Part shown: positions 33,833 to 42,535 of the stretch, one piece after another
Position numbering within the stretch: the first letter of the stretch is position 1
How the letters are laid out: each line of letters opens with the position of its first letter
Translations under genes and position numbers: made by a program
Assembly: GCA_018606645.1 (NCBI GenBank)
Contig: JAGVRI010000001.1
Span: forward strand, 324,926 to 388,925
Reading direction: 5' to 3'
DNA length: 64,000 nucleotides
Source of the DNA: Chloroflexota bacterium
GTDB lineage: Bacteria > Chloroflexota > Anaerolineae > JAAYZQ01
Notes under the pieces: model-generated
Databases searched by the model: none
Seen by the model: only the letters and a program-made list of their open reading frames with translations
What the model was told of the DNA's origin: nothing

Positions 33833-35218
33833 ATGAAAAAGCTAGCGTTCTTGGTGATTTTGTCCCTGGTGGCGGCGCTGCCGGTCTATGCCCAGTTGGG
33901 CGAGACGGACAACTCCAGTTTTGTGATTCAGAACCTGGGAACGGCGACGGCCACCATCAGTGTCACCTTTTACGATGAGGCGGGGAACGACTACTTCCCG
34001 AACCCGATCCGAACCGGCGTGAGCAACCCCTTTACCTTGGCACCGGGAGCCAAGCAGGAGATCTATATGCCCGCCGTGCCGGGATTGCCGGATGGGCGCT
34101 ATTCGGTGGTGATCGAATCCACCGAACCGATTGCGGTCATTGCCAACCTGCTCGGCACGGGTGCGACCTATTACAACGGCTCCTATTCCGGCTTTAACGC
34201 CGGCGCGACGACCATCTACTTCCCTTCCACCCAATACCGGTACTATAACTGGAACAGCCTGATGTCGGTGCAGAACACCACCGCGTCTTCCATTACGGCG
34301 GACCTGTATATCTATAACGCCGCCGGAAGCCAGGTTGCTCACCAGCAGAAGACGATCCCCGCGTTTGCCTCCTATCACTGGGACCTGGAGACGGTTGGAG
34401 CGGGTCTGGGCCTGCCGTCAGGCCTGAACGGGTCGGCCAAGGTGGTCTGCTCCGGGGCTTGCGTTGGCACCGACAACCAGACGGCAACGGGTGGCTTTAC
34501 CCAGTCGTACAACGCCTTTATCGCTGGTGACACGAAGCTCTTTGCCCCTGCTCTCTACAACAACTACTATGGGTGGAATGGCAGTCTGAAGGTGCAGAAC
34601 ATCGGCGCATCGGCGACCAACATCGATGTGATCTATTACATCGAGGGCGGTGCGGTGTGCGATCCGCCGGCGGAGAATATCCAGCCCGGGCAGGCGCTCT
34701 ATCACTACCTGCCAGCCAAGTGGCCGACCTGGGGGTGCCCGTCTGCAACGAACAAGATCATTGGAGCGGTGGTGACCTCCGATTCGCAGCCGATTGCCGG
34801 TGTGGTGAACGCGGCGCTGCCGGGAGGCCAGGCGCAGACCTACGGGGCGTTTGCTTCGGCAGATGGTGCCAGCAAGGTGGGCTTGCCGGTGATCATGAAC
34901 AACTACTACAAGTGGGATACCGCCTTTGTCTGCCAGAACCTGGATCCGGCCAACAATGCCACCGTGACCTACAGCTATAGCGGCGTGGGTTGCCCGTCCG
35001 GTCCGCAGTATCCTGGCTGCACTTACACGCTGACCCCTGGTCAGGCCAAGTCGGTCTACCAGCCGGCGGACCTGGATGCGACCACCGGCCTGTTCGCGGT
35101 GACGGTTACGGCGACGGGCGCGCCCATCGCCTGCATTGCCAACGAGACCTTGCCCGCCGCGCGCGGACGGCCCGGCCCAGGCGACTGGTCCATGAGCTAC
35201 AACGGCTTTGGGCAGTAA
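33833..35218 (+). CDS. Secreted repeat protein of unknown function
   Basis: 461-aa protein with a clear Sec signal peptide (MKKLAFLVILSLVAALPVYA, probable cut after VYA). The mature part is composed of repeated beta-rich modules of about 110-120 residues. Each is recognisable by SSFVIQNLGT, LMSVQNTT, LKVQNIG and FVCQNLD, an early V-x-Y segment and a basic/aromatic tail such as GQALYHYLPA or GQAKSVYQPADL. It is rich in Asn, Tyr, Ala and Thr. The modules look like the adhesin-type or DUF11-like beta sandwich seen in exported Chloroflexota proteins, but I recognise no named family. It has its own promoter and terminator, so it is a single-gene unit. Could be a surface or sheath protein (inference). 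Confidence 0.75.
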   Translation: MKKLAFLVILSLVAALPVYAQLGETDNSSFVIQNLGTATATISVTFYDEAGNDYFPNPIRTGVSNPFTLAPGAKQEIYMPAVPGLPDGRYSVVIESTEPIAVIANLLGTGATYYNGSYSGFNAGATTIYFPSTQYRYYNWNSLMSVQNTTASSITADLYIYNAAGSQVAHQQKTIPAFASYHWDLETVGAGLGLPSGLNGSAKVVCSGACVGTDNQTATGGFTQSYNAFIAGDTKLFAPALYNNYYGWNGSLKVQNIGASATNIDVIYYIEGGAVCDPPAENIQPGQALYHYLPAKWPTWGCPSATNKIIGAVVTSDSQPIAGVVNAALPGGQAQTYGAFASADGASKVGLPVIMNNYYKWDTAFVCQNLDPANNATVTYSYSGVGCPSGPQYPGCTYTLTPGQAKSVYQPADLDATTGLFAVTVTATGAPIACIANETLPAARGRPGPGDWSMSYNGFGQ

Positions 35219-35242
35219 TCGCTGAACCTTCGAGACATTGTA

Positions 35243-35276
35243 ACAAAAGCCACCGGGTTCCTCCGGTGGCTTTTGT
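35243..35276. terminator. Rho-independent terminator, usable from both strands
   Basis: ACAAAAGCCACCGG, loop GTTCCT, CCGGTGGCTTTTGT: perfect 14-bp stem whose ends supply the T-rich tract on both strands. It ends the rightward secreted-protein gene and lies 118 nt beyond the leftward flippase-like gene, so it may also stop that operon. Confidence 0.9.
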
Positions 35277-35338
35277 GTCCTCGCCTCCCGTGAAGGACCG
35301 TACAGGTTCTTGTCTCACCTCGCGAGGACTCCCTTCGA

Positions 35339-35373
35339 GGGGTTTTGTGGCGGCAAAGCCGCCACCAAACCCC
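35339..35373. other. GC-rich hairpin after the glycan cluster
   Basis: GGGGTTTTGTGGCGGC-AAA-GCCGCCACCAAACCCC forms a long stem with one mismatch, between the bidirectional terminator and the flippase-like gene. No T tract follows, so more likely a 3' stabilising hairpin than a terminator. Confidence 0.5.
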
Positions 35374-35394
35374 CAGAAAGGAAAAAGTGCCAGT

Positions 35395-36372
35395 CTACTC
35401 GTCTATCCCCTGGGCTGGAGGGGAAGGGGGTTGGGGTTTCAGCGCCTGAAACGGCAATCCCTTGAACCCGGCAAGCGCCCAGGCCAGCAATAACGCCCAG
35501 ACGACCTCGCTGACCATGAGGAGGATGCGAAACAGGACGGCGATCACAATCGCGACCGAGAGGGGCAGGTAACTGCTCAAAAGGACCGAGAGGGCCACCT
35601 CCGAGATGCCCATACCCTGGACAATGTACGAAGCCAGGTAACTGATCGCCCCGGAGGCCGCCCAGGCGCCGACGACCGCCGGCAGCAGGTCCGGCGGGAT
35701 AGGATAAACCGCCCGGGCCAGCAGGTAGAGGTCCACCCCGCCGAGGACCCAGGCCAGCAGGTAGAGCGCCGTCAGGCCGAGGAGGTTCCCCGGCCTGAGC
35801 GAAAGCCTGCCCGGATACCGTAGTGCCGACAGAAGGCGGCCCACGGCACGGTTCCAGACCGCCGGGACGAGCAGGATCAGCAGCGGGATGAGCAGGAGAA
35901 GGGCCACGGTCGGAGGCAGGCGCCCGGTGAGCGGCCCCGCAATGGGAAAAAAGAGCGAACACAGGTAGACCAGGATTGCGGTCACGAACAGCAGAACCGT
36001 CTCCAAGGCAATCCCGACCAAGGTGATGGACCGGGCCACCTCTTCATCCTTGTAGAGATGAACCCGGCTGGCAATGTACCACACCACGCCGGGGATCCGT
36101 TTGGGCAGACTCGAGTAGCAAAAGATCCGGGCGTTCACCCGCCAGTCGCGCATCGCCCCGATGCTGGACATGATCCCGCTCCAGGCCAGGAGCACAATCA
36201 GGTAGCAGAGGCCATAGACCGCACACGCCCCGGCCAGATAGCCATAGTGGACCGTCCACTCGTGCTGTCGCAACTGCTCCCAATTGGCATAGACCCCATA
36301 GGCCAGGAAGAACAGGACAGCACACAGAACCGCCCCGTTCAGCCCCCAGCGAAACGCCCGACTGCGGGCCAT
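35395..36372 (-). CDS. Flippase-like membrane protein (lysylphosphatidylglycerol synthase TM-region/AglD-type family)
   Basis: 325-aa protein with about 8 transmembrane segments. Features of the UPF0104/MprF-TM family: WSGIMSSIG, YSSLPKRIPGVVWYIASR (the characteristic P-x-x-x-P-G box) and SYIVQGMGISEVAL near the C-terminus. Members are associated with lipid-linked glycan transfer or flipping. The frame is open to 36720, but the upstream part consists of a palindromic repeat and repeat R1 and is not protein-like; ATG 36372 is used although its ribosome binding site is weak. Last gene of the leftward glycan cluster. Confidence 0.8.
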   Translation of the reverse strand: MARSRAFRWGLNGAVLCAVLFFLAYGVYANWEQLRQHEWTVHYGYLAGACAVYGLCYLIVLLAWSGIMSSIGAMRDWRVNARIFCYSSLPKRIPGVVWYIASRVHLYKDEEVARSITLVGIALETVLLFVTAILVYLCSLFFPIAGPLTGRLPPTVALLLLIPLLILLVPAVWNRAVGRLLSALRYPGRLSLRPGNLLGLTALYLLAWVLGGVDLYLLARAVYPIPPDLLPAVVGAWAASGAISYLASYIVQGMGISEVALSVLLSSYLPLSVAIVIAVLFRILLMVSEVVWALLLAWALAGFKGLPFQALKPQPPSPPAQGIDE

Positions 36373-36444
36373 CGGCCGGAGTTTTGCCCCTACCTGCCGG
36401 ATCACAAGTACCAGGTTCAGAGTCCCGCTCCTTGCTTGAAAATA

Positions 36445-36520
36445 CCTCACCTCTACCCCTTCACCCCCTTCCCCTCTCCGCTGGCGGAGAGGGGAAGGGG
36501 GCCAGGGGGATGAGGTGAGG
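36445..36520. repeat. GC-rich palindromic repeat, copy I
   Basis: CCTCACCTCTACCCCTTCA arm, CCTCTCCGCTGGCGGAGAGG core and TGAGGTGAGG closing arm, between the flippase-like and GT39 genes. The only copy far from the R-M island, 16 kb away. Confidence 0.8.
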
Positions 36521-36531
36521 TTCCTCCTCAT

Positions 36532-36637
36532 TTGAAATCGCCCCTGAAGAGCCTGTGGCTGGCCGTCGGCCTGCGCCGACGGAGCGCCTCCCCGCCGGCC
36601 CTTGGGTAGTTTCATCCCTCGTGGCGCCCAGCCGGGC
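36532..36637 (-). repeat. Structured intergenic repeat R1
   Basis: About 105 nt, TTGAAATCGCCCCT at one end and GGCGCCCAGCCGGGC at the other, with a perfect internal hairpin CCGTCGGC-CTGC-GCCGACGG. Shares both ends with R2 (55269-55370) and one end plus the hairpin with R3 (48603-48660). Starts 5 nt after the stop of the leftward GT39 gene. Confidence 0.65.
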
Positions 36638-36641
36638 ATGA

Positions 36642-38114
36642 CTACTCTTTGGAGAAGAGCCGGAGGGTGGCTGGGTAGAATCGCAGGGATTCTTGCTGCC
36701 GGTAGTGATCGCGGAGCCACCTCAGGATCAGGCCCTGCGGGTCCCAGAAGCCGGGACTGAACTCCACCAGCCAGATGCGCGGATGCCCCTCCGCCAGCCG
36801 GCTCAATTGCCTATCTACCGCCTCTCGAGTGGCTTTCTCTCCCACCCAGCCACCCCGGACCAGATCATAGTTGGCCGGATACCCGGCCCGGTCCAGGTTG
36901 ACCTCCAGGTAAAAATCCAGGGCGAGAGAGCTGGCCGCCGCGTTCAGGTACAACAGGTCACCCGGCCGGGCATGAGTGTTGAGATAGGCAGCCAGATCAT
37001 CCCACTGCTGCCGCTGGGGATGGGCATACTGGCTGTAGAGGGACAGCCCGCTCAGAGCGACCATCGCTGCCAACAGGACCCCTCTGGCCAGACTGGGTCC
37101 GATGCGCTGCACGGCCACTGCCAGCAGGAGCACGAGCGGGGGAAGGACGATCAGGAGCTGCTTGTTCTGGTAGATCGGACGATAGAGAGCAGCCAGCACG
37201 ATCAGCGCCATCGGGAGCCAGAACCAGAGGACCATCCACGCTCGATCGGTCGGGTGGGGGCGGCGCATGGACGGCCAGCCGGGCCAGAGGGCCACGATCA
37301 TGAGGCCCAGACCAAGCAGGGCGCGCCCGATGTCGTACCAAGTGCCCTGCCAGTCTTGCCCGAAGAGAAGATAGAGCCAGCTACTGCGTACCACTGGCCA
37401 ACTGAGCGGTGGGATCCAGGTCATGACGTGGTCCGTCGTCTGACTGAACATGATCGGCAACCAGGGCAGAAAGCCGATTCCGATCAACGCCTGGACCGCC
37501 ATCCACTGGCCGACCGACTCTCCCCATCGCGGCCGTTTGTGGAAAAGAGCTAAACCGAGACCGGCGATGGTGTGCAGCGCGAGCAAAAAGAGGGCAAAGT
37601 AATGGGTGTAGAGAGCGGCCAGGGCGATCCCGGCATAGAGCCACAGTTGCGTTGGCTTCCGATCCTCATCGGTCCACCATCTCCACGCCAACCAGGTCGA
37701 TGCGGTGCCCAGCAGTACCAACAGGGCGTACATCCGCGCGATCTGCGAATGCCAGATGTGGGCCGGGGAAATGGCCAACAGCCCGGCAGCCAGCAGACCG
37801 ACCCGGGGGCTGATCCGTCGGCCCACGATATAGAGCAGAGGCACCGTGACCCAGCCGAGGAGGGCTGAAAGCAGGCGGACGGCCACGGGGCTCTGTCCAG
37901 CCACCCGCATCCAGAAATGGAGCAACAGGTAATAGAGAGGCGGGTGCTGGCCGGCCGCCGTGCCTTTCACCATGTCCACGACCCCCAGGGAGGCCAGACG
38001 CACCGAGTAGGCTTCGTCGATCTCGAAGCCCATCCGTCCCAGCCCGATGATCCGCAGTGCGCCCCCCAGAACCACGATCCCTCCCAGCCAAAGCAGGGCG
38101 GTCCGCCGGGTCAT
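36642..38114 (-). CDS. GT39-type membrane glycosyltransferase
   Basis: 490-aa GT-C fold enzyme. The first loop carries FEIDEAYSVRL, with the Asp-Glu pair typical of GT39/ArnT-like enzymes, followed by GQHPPLYYLLLHFWM. About 10-11 membrane helices and a C-terminal soluble domain (~380-490). Such enzymes use lipid-linked sugars at the outer face of the membrane. It overlaps the preceding methyltransferase gene by 4 nt. Acceptor unknown. Confidence 0.88.
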   Translation of the reverse strand: MTRRTALLWLGGIVVLGGALRIIGLGRMGFEIDEAYSVRLASLGVVDMVKGTAAGQHPPLYYLLLHFWMRVAGQSPVAVRLLSALLGWVTVPLLYIVGRRISPRVGLLAAGLLAISPAHIWHSQIARMYALLVLLGTASTWLAWRWWTDEDRKPTQLWLYAGIALAALYTHYFALFLLALHTIAGLGLALFHKRPRWGESVGQWMAVQALIGIGFLPWLPIMFSQTTDHVMTWIPPLSWPVVRSSWLYLLFGQDWQGTWYDIGRALLGLGLMIVALWPGWPSMRRPHPTDRAWMVLWFWLPMALIVLAALYRPIYQNKQLLIVLPPLVLLLAVAVQRIGPSLARGVLLAAMVALSGLSLYSQYAHPQRQQWDDLAAYLNTHARPGDLLYLNAAASSLALDFYLEVNLDRAGYPANYDLVRGGWVGEKATREAVDRQLSRLAEGHPRIWLVEFSPGFWDPQGLILRWLRDHYRQQESLRFYPATLRLFSKE

Positions 38115-39106
38115 GGCTCTTCCTCCCGTCGGGCGAACACGGTCACGATCGGGCCGACCCCCAGCCGATCGATCAGGAAGAAATAGGGCAGCGTCACGGC
38201 GCGCACCAGCGAGGTCGCCTCCAGCCGTTCAACCCAGCACTGCAGCCATTGCCAGCGGGCATGATCCGCCAGGAGATAGCGCAGGCTGAGGAAGAAGAGG
38301 GCCTGGCTGCCGAAAAAGCAACGCCGAGCCAGGATGTGGAAACCGGTCTCGGACAGCATCCGCTGCAGAACCGGATCGGGCATGATGTAGAGATGGCGCG
38401 GCATATCGTAGCCGACCCATGCCGGACCAAAGATCGTGGCATCCAGGCTGTCGGTATTGGGTACCGCCAGGACGATCAAGCCACCGGGCCGCACGATGCG
38501 ATGGATCTCCCGCAGTACGGCCATTGGGTCGTATAGGTGCTCCAGGACACTCCACAAGGTCACCACGTCAAAGTGGGCGGTTGGAAAGCCCGCCTCAAGC
38601 AGATCGCCAGTGAGAACCGGCAGGTTGAGGATCTCCCGACAAAAGGCGGCGGCGACGGGGCTCAGTTCCACCCCGTATACCTCCCACCCTTGCTCTCGGG
38701 CATACGCGATAAACGCTCCGTCGGCACACCCCACATCCAGCAGACGGCCCTGCGGCTGAAACGCGGCGACCGCCCGCAGCCGCTTGTCCATGCCGTAGCG
38801 GAGCGCCCATTGCGCGAGCCGGTTCTGGCCCGACCGTCGTGAACCCTGATAGGAGGGATAGTCTGTCGGATAATAGCGCCCGATCTGGGAGGCAACCGGC
38901 CGTGGATTGAGATAGATCAACCCGCATTGCCGGCACCGGACCATGCGAAACCTTCCCGGCTGACCGTGCAGGCGATCCCATCCCTCGAACAGAAGCTGCG
39001 CCTCGTCCTCGCCGCACAGGTTGCACGGCACATACTCCAGACCTTCCGCTACTTCTGAACCGTTCAACCCGGTCCAGTCGGGTTGGGCAGGCGCCGGGTG
39101 AAACAT
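38111..39106 (-). CDS. Class I SAM-dependent methyltransferase with N-terminal zinc knuckles
   Basis: 331-aa protein. Residues ~27-70 carry CNLCGED and MVRCRQCGLIYLNPRP, a four-Cys zinc site, as in sugar-modifying methyltransferases. The Rossmann domain follows with motif I LLDVGCADGAF, acidic end of strand 2 in GVELSP, and DVVTLWSVLEHLYDP. Similar domain order to the next gene (39117-40043), which suggests gene duplication. Probably methylates a sugar nucleotide or glycan (inference from neighbours). Confidence 0.85.
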   Translation of the reverse strand: MFHPAPAQPDWTGLNGSEVAEGLEYVPCNLCGEDEAQLLFEGWDRLHGQPGRFRMVRCRQCGLIYLNPRPVASQIGRYYPTDYPSYQGSRRSGQNRLAQWALRYGMDKRLRAVAAFQPQGRLLDVGCADGAFIAYAREQGWEVYGVELSPVAAAFCREILNLPVLTGDLLEAGFPTAHFDVVTLWSVLEHLYDPMAVLREIHRIVRPGGLIVLAVPNTDSLDATIFGPAWVGYDMPRHLYIMPDPVLQRMLSETGFHILARRCFFGSQALFFLSLRYLLADHARWQWLQCWVERLEATSLVRAVTLPYFFLIDRLGVGPIVTVFARREEEP

Positions 39107-39116
39107 ATCCAGTTCG

Positions 39117-40043
39117 CTATGCCTCCCCTCTCGCTCGCCGGCATGTGTAGGTGATGCTTGACCCCCATCCCAACAGGTCGATCAAAAAGTAGAAGGGTCG
39201 CCATCCCCAATACCAGGCGCGGGAATAGATCATCCGTTTCAGGACTGGGTTCAGCCGGTGGCCCGCTAAACGGTCATCAATGAGCCATTCCAGGCTCCAG
39301 GTGGAGACCCGCTGTCCCCCGGTGACACACCGCGCTGAGATCACTTCCAGGCCGGCGTTTCGGAACAAAGCCAGGAGAGCCGGCCGGACAAAGACGTAGA
39401 GGTGGCGAGGGCTGTCCAGCCCGGTCCAGACCGGCCCGAACAGCCGAAAATCGAGGCTATGGGCGTTCGGAAAGGTCGCCACCAGTCGGCCTCCGGGGCG
39501 CAAGAGTCGAGCGATGCGCGCCAGCTCGGCGCCCGGGTCGTGCAGGTGCTCCAGGACGTCCCACATGGTCACCAGATCAAAGCTTTCTTCGGCAAAACCG
39601 GCTTCCGATAGTTGTCCGTGAAAGACATCGAGTCCTTTCTGCCGGGCGATGGCGACCGCCACCGGGCTGATGTCCACGCCATACACCTCCCATCCCCGCT
39701 GCTGCATCGCCAACAGGAAATCGCCATCGCCGCAGCCCACGTCCAGCAATCGCCCTGGCCTTTGTCTCTGGGCGGCAATGCGACACCGTTTGGCGATGGC
39801 CACCCGATAGGTCAACCGGCCATACCATGTCCGGGTCAACCCCTGTCGGGTGAACGGCTCATATTCGGCCGGATAGTAGCGACCGATCTCCTCCAGAGTG
39901 GGGCGAGGATTGAGATAGATCAATCCGCACCGGCGGCAGCGCACCAATTGAAAGACCTCGGCGCCGCCCAACAGCCGATCATGGCCGCTGAACAGAGGTT
40001 CGCTGTCCTCTACCTTGCACAAGTTACAGGTCACGAATTCCAT
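39117..40043 (-). CDS. Class I SAM-dependent methyltransferase with zinc knuckles, paralogue
   Basis: 308-aa paralogue of the previous gene: CNLCKVED and LVRCRRCGLIYLNPRP zinc site, motif I LLDVGCGDGDF, and FDLVTMWDVLEHLHDPG. ATG 40043 is chosen because the longer frame to 40088 overlaps the GT2 gene; the ribosome binding site is weak. The pair lies between a GT2 and a GT39 enzyme. Confidence 0.83.
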   Translation of the reverse strand: MEFVTCNLCKVEDSEPLFSGHDRLLGGAEVFQLVRCRRCGLIYLNPRPTLEEIGRYYPAEYEPFTRQGLTRTWYGRLTYRVAIAKRCRIAAQRQRPGRLLDVGCGDGDFLLAMQQRGWEVYGVDISPVAVAIARQKGLDVFHGQLSEAGFAEESFDLVTMWDVLEHLHDPGAELARIARLLRPGGRLVATFPNAHSLDFRLFGPVWTGLDSPRHLYVFVRPALLALFRNAGLEVISARCVTGGQRVSTWSLEWLIDDRLAGHRLNPVLKRMIYSRAWYWGWRPFYFLIDLLGWGSSITYTCRRARGEA

Positions 40044-40960
40044 GCACCGGTTCGGTCGAGGGGGGTGGGTTGGGTCAGGCCGGTCCACACGCCCTGAAGA
40101 TAGGGTCGGACAAACGCCAGATTCCCCCGGACTACTTCTCGAAGTACAGCCCAGATCACAAACAGAGCGAGAGACAGACCCGGCGGGCGACCGTGGCGTC
40201 GGTAGAACGGGACGATGTTCTTGCCCAGGTTAAAGGCCTGGGTGCCCGATCCCCGTTGGCTCCGGCTGACTTTGTGCCACAGTCTGGCCGTGGGCACGTA
40301 CCAGATCTCCCAGCCGGCCTGGGTCACCCGGGCGCTGAAATCATAGTCCTCGTGATAGATCGGCCAGTAGATCGGGTCAAAGCCCCCCACCGTCTCCAAC
40401 ACCTGGCGGCGGATGAGCAGGGCGCAGCCGGTGGCATAGTCCACGCGGCGCAACTGATTATACTGAGGGCCATCCGGCCGGCCAAAGCCGATCATCTTGA
40501 CCCGGGGCGGGAAACGGGCCAGCCGCGCCCCTGCCGCCCAGAGACGGGTGGGTTCATCATAGTAATAGATTTTGGGCACGAGCAGGCCAGCGCGGGGATG
40601 GGTTTCCGCTACCTGGACCAGCTCTTTCAGCAACATCCGGTCCAGAACCGTGTCGTTGTTGATGAACAGAACATAGTCGGCCCCTTGTCGCCGGGCATAT
40701 TCTAGCCCGACATTGGCTCCCCCGGCAAAGCCCAGGTTCCGCTCGTTGGCGATGAACTCGACCTCGGGGTACCGGCTTCGAATCATCTGGTCCGATCCGT
40801 CGGTCGAGCCGTTGTCCACGACCAGGGGGCGAAAGCGAGGATAGTCAAGCTCGGCGATCGACTGCAGGCAGGCGAGGGTATTCTCGGCGTCGTTCCAGTT
40901 GAGCAGCAGAACATAAACCAGAGGACATAGGTCGGTCTCGCTGTTAGTCCGCTCAGCCAT
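40031..40960 (-). CDS. GT2-family glycosyltransferase (rhamnosyltransferase-like)
   Basis: 309-aa cytoplasmic enzyme: VLLLNWNDAENTLACLQSI start, nucleotide-binding VVDNGSTDGS, metal-binding FINNDT, the family's GCALLIRR and catalytic YHEDYDF (ED). C-terminal membrane-associated segment (RPPGLSLALFVIWAV). These features fit dTDP-rhamnose-type transferases such as WbbL, but donor and acceptor are unknown. Followed by the zinc-knuckle methyltransferase with a 13-nt overlap. Confidence 0.9.
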   Translation of the reverse strand: MAERTNSETDLCPLVYVLLLNWNDAENTLACLQSIAELDYPRFRPLVVDNGSTDGSDQMIRSRYPEVEFIANERNLGFAGGANVGLEYARRQGADYVLFINNDTVLDRMLLKELVQVAETHPRAGLLVPKIYYYDEPTRLWAAGARLARFPPRVKMIGFGRPDGPQYNQLRRVDYATGCALLIRRQVLETVGGFDPIYWPIYHEDYDFSARVTQAGWEIWYVPTARLWHKVSRSQRGSGTQAFNLGKNIVPFYRRHGRPPGLSLALFVIWAVLREVVRGNLAFVRPYLQGVWTGLTQPTPLDRTGAWNS

Positions 40961-40981
40961 TGCATAGCACCCTGGATTCTG

Positions 40982-42442
40982 CTATAATTCCCCTCGCAGG
41001 AACTTGAGGGCCCGGCCGGGGTTCCTCAGTCCCTGCTGCAGGTAAAAGCCTCTGCGCTTCCAGAAGTTGCGGCGGAACTGTCGCCATCGCCATTGCCGCC
41101 TGGCTTTGATCAGAGCCGCCTCCAATTCTTCTGGGGACATGGTCTCGGTCCGGACCACTGCCCGATCGGCACCGTCGAAATCGGTCCAGTTCCTGGCGAC
41201 TAAGGTGCCATTCTGCCGGGCCATCTCGTAATAGACCGTGCCGGGGTACGGGGTGGCGATGGAAAACTGAACCGAGTCCGGGTCGACCTCAGCAGCAAAA
41301 TCGAGTGTCCGCCGGATCGTCTCCTCCGTCTCGCCGGGCAGCCCCAAGGTAAAGGTCAGGTGGACCTTTACCCCCAGGTCCTTGGTGATCCGCACCGTTT
41401 CTTTGACCTGGCTCAGGTCCAGGCTCTTGCCCGCCGCATCAACCAGTTCCTGCACCCCGGACTCGACCCCATACTTGATGGCGTACAGCCCTGCCTCGGC
41501 CATGGCTTCGAGCATCTCCCGATCGGCGGTGTCGGCCCGAGCCATGGCCGTCCAGGGCAGGCCCAGGTTCCGCCGTTTGATTTCACGACACAGGGTGAGG
41601 ATACGCGGTTTGCCGATGTCAAAGGTGTCATCATCGAACGAAACGGAACGCAGATTGTAGCGGTACGCCGTTTGCTCCATTTCGTCCACCACGTCGATCG
41701 GATCCCGGACGCGATAGGTCTGTCCCCCGTACATGACCCTGGGCCAGACACAAAAGATGCAACGAAACGGACACCCCCGGCTGGCCCACATCGGCAGGCC
41801 GGGCATCGGCAACCCGGCAAAGGGGTCGCAGTAGTTGTGCATCGGCAACAGATGGCGGGCCGGCCAGGGCAACTCGTCAAGATTGGCGATCAGGGGCCGG
41901 CGGGAGTTGACGCGCACCGCGCCATCGGCTTCGCGCCAGACGAGGCCAAGCACTTGGCCGAGGTCTCCCTCTGCCTTCAGGCAGGCCGTCAGATCGCGAA
42001 GGGTGTATTCATATTCGCCGATCAGGACAAAATCCACCTGAGGAGCTGCCTCCAAGGTCTCGATGGGGAGCGCGGAAACATGGGGGCCACTCAACGCCAG
42101 CCAGGCGGTCGGAAGGCGTTCCTTGATCTCCTGGCTCAACACCAGGTCCGAGTCGATGGACGGAGTCGAGGTCTCTAGAAGCACCAGATCAGGGGCCAGG
42201 TCTTCCACCGTCCTCAGAAAGGAAGGGGTGTCTATCCCTTCGGCAATGGCATCGACGAGCTGCACCTCAACCCCGCTGCGTTCCAGCACGGCAGCCGCAT
42301 AGGCCAGGAAGAAGGGAAATGGGACATAGGGCGGAATGGTATCCTCCTTGCCGGCGGGCAGGGTGAAGGCCCAGCGGGACCCGGCCCGCACCCCCAGCCG
42401 GCCCTCCCTCCTCCAGGGCGGATTGGCCAACAAGACCCTCAT
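40982..42442 (-). CDS. Radical SAM enzyme with cobalamin-binding-like N-terminal domain
   Basis: 486-aa protein. Residues ~1-150 form a B12-binding-like Rossmann fold (VLLANPPW ... PFFLAYAAAVLERSG). The 4Fe-4S radical SAM triad is in SRGCPFRCIFC (Cx3Cx2C) near residue 225. The fold continues with SVSFDDDTF and GVESGVQ. B12-radical SAM enzymes in glycan or lipid clusters often methylate unreactive carbons; its exact product is unknown. ATG 42442 has GAGGAG upstream. It lies between GT4 and GT2 genes, separated by short gaps. Confidence 0.88.
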   Translation of the reverse strand: MRVLLANPPWRREGRLGVRAGSRWAFTLPAGKEDTIPPYVPFPFFLAYAAAVLERSGVEVQLVDAIAEGIDTPSFLRTVEDLAPDLVLLETSTPSIDSDLVLSQEIKERLPTAWLALSGPHVSALPIETLEAAPQVDFVLIGEYEYTLRDLTACLKAEGDLGQVLGLVWREADGAVRVNSRRPLIANLDELPWPARHLLPMHNYCDPFAGLPMPGLPMWASRGCPFRCIFCVWPRVMYGGQTYRVRDPIDVVDEMEQTAYRYNLRSVSFDDDTFDIGKPRILTLCREIKRRNLGLPWTAMARADTADREMLEAMAEAGLYAIKYGVESGVQELVDAAGKSLDLSQVKETVRITKDLGVKVHLTFTLGLPGETEETIRRTLDFAAEVDPDSVQFSIATPYPGTVYYEMARQNGTLVARNWTDFDGADRAVVRTETMSPEELEAALIKARRQWRWRQFRRNFWKRRGFYLQQGLRNPGRALKFLRGEL

Positions 42443-42535
42443 CTTGCGACTCCTCTGTGCAGCCGATTATACCTGAACCCTCGACTCCTGGCAAAAGCCC
42501 ACTTGGCGCTGCCCGCCAGGGGGAGATGCCGGGCT

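Noticed and set aside
36532-36637. Repeat R1 as a CRISPR repeat
   Set aside because: Only one copy, no spacers and no cas genes.
36373-36720. Long N-terminal extension of the flippase-like protein
   Set aside because: It translates repeat copy I and R1 and has no conservation-like character; ATG 36372 is used.
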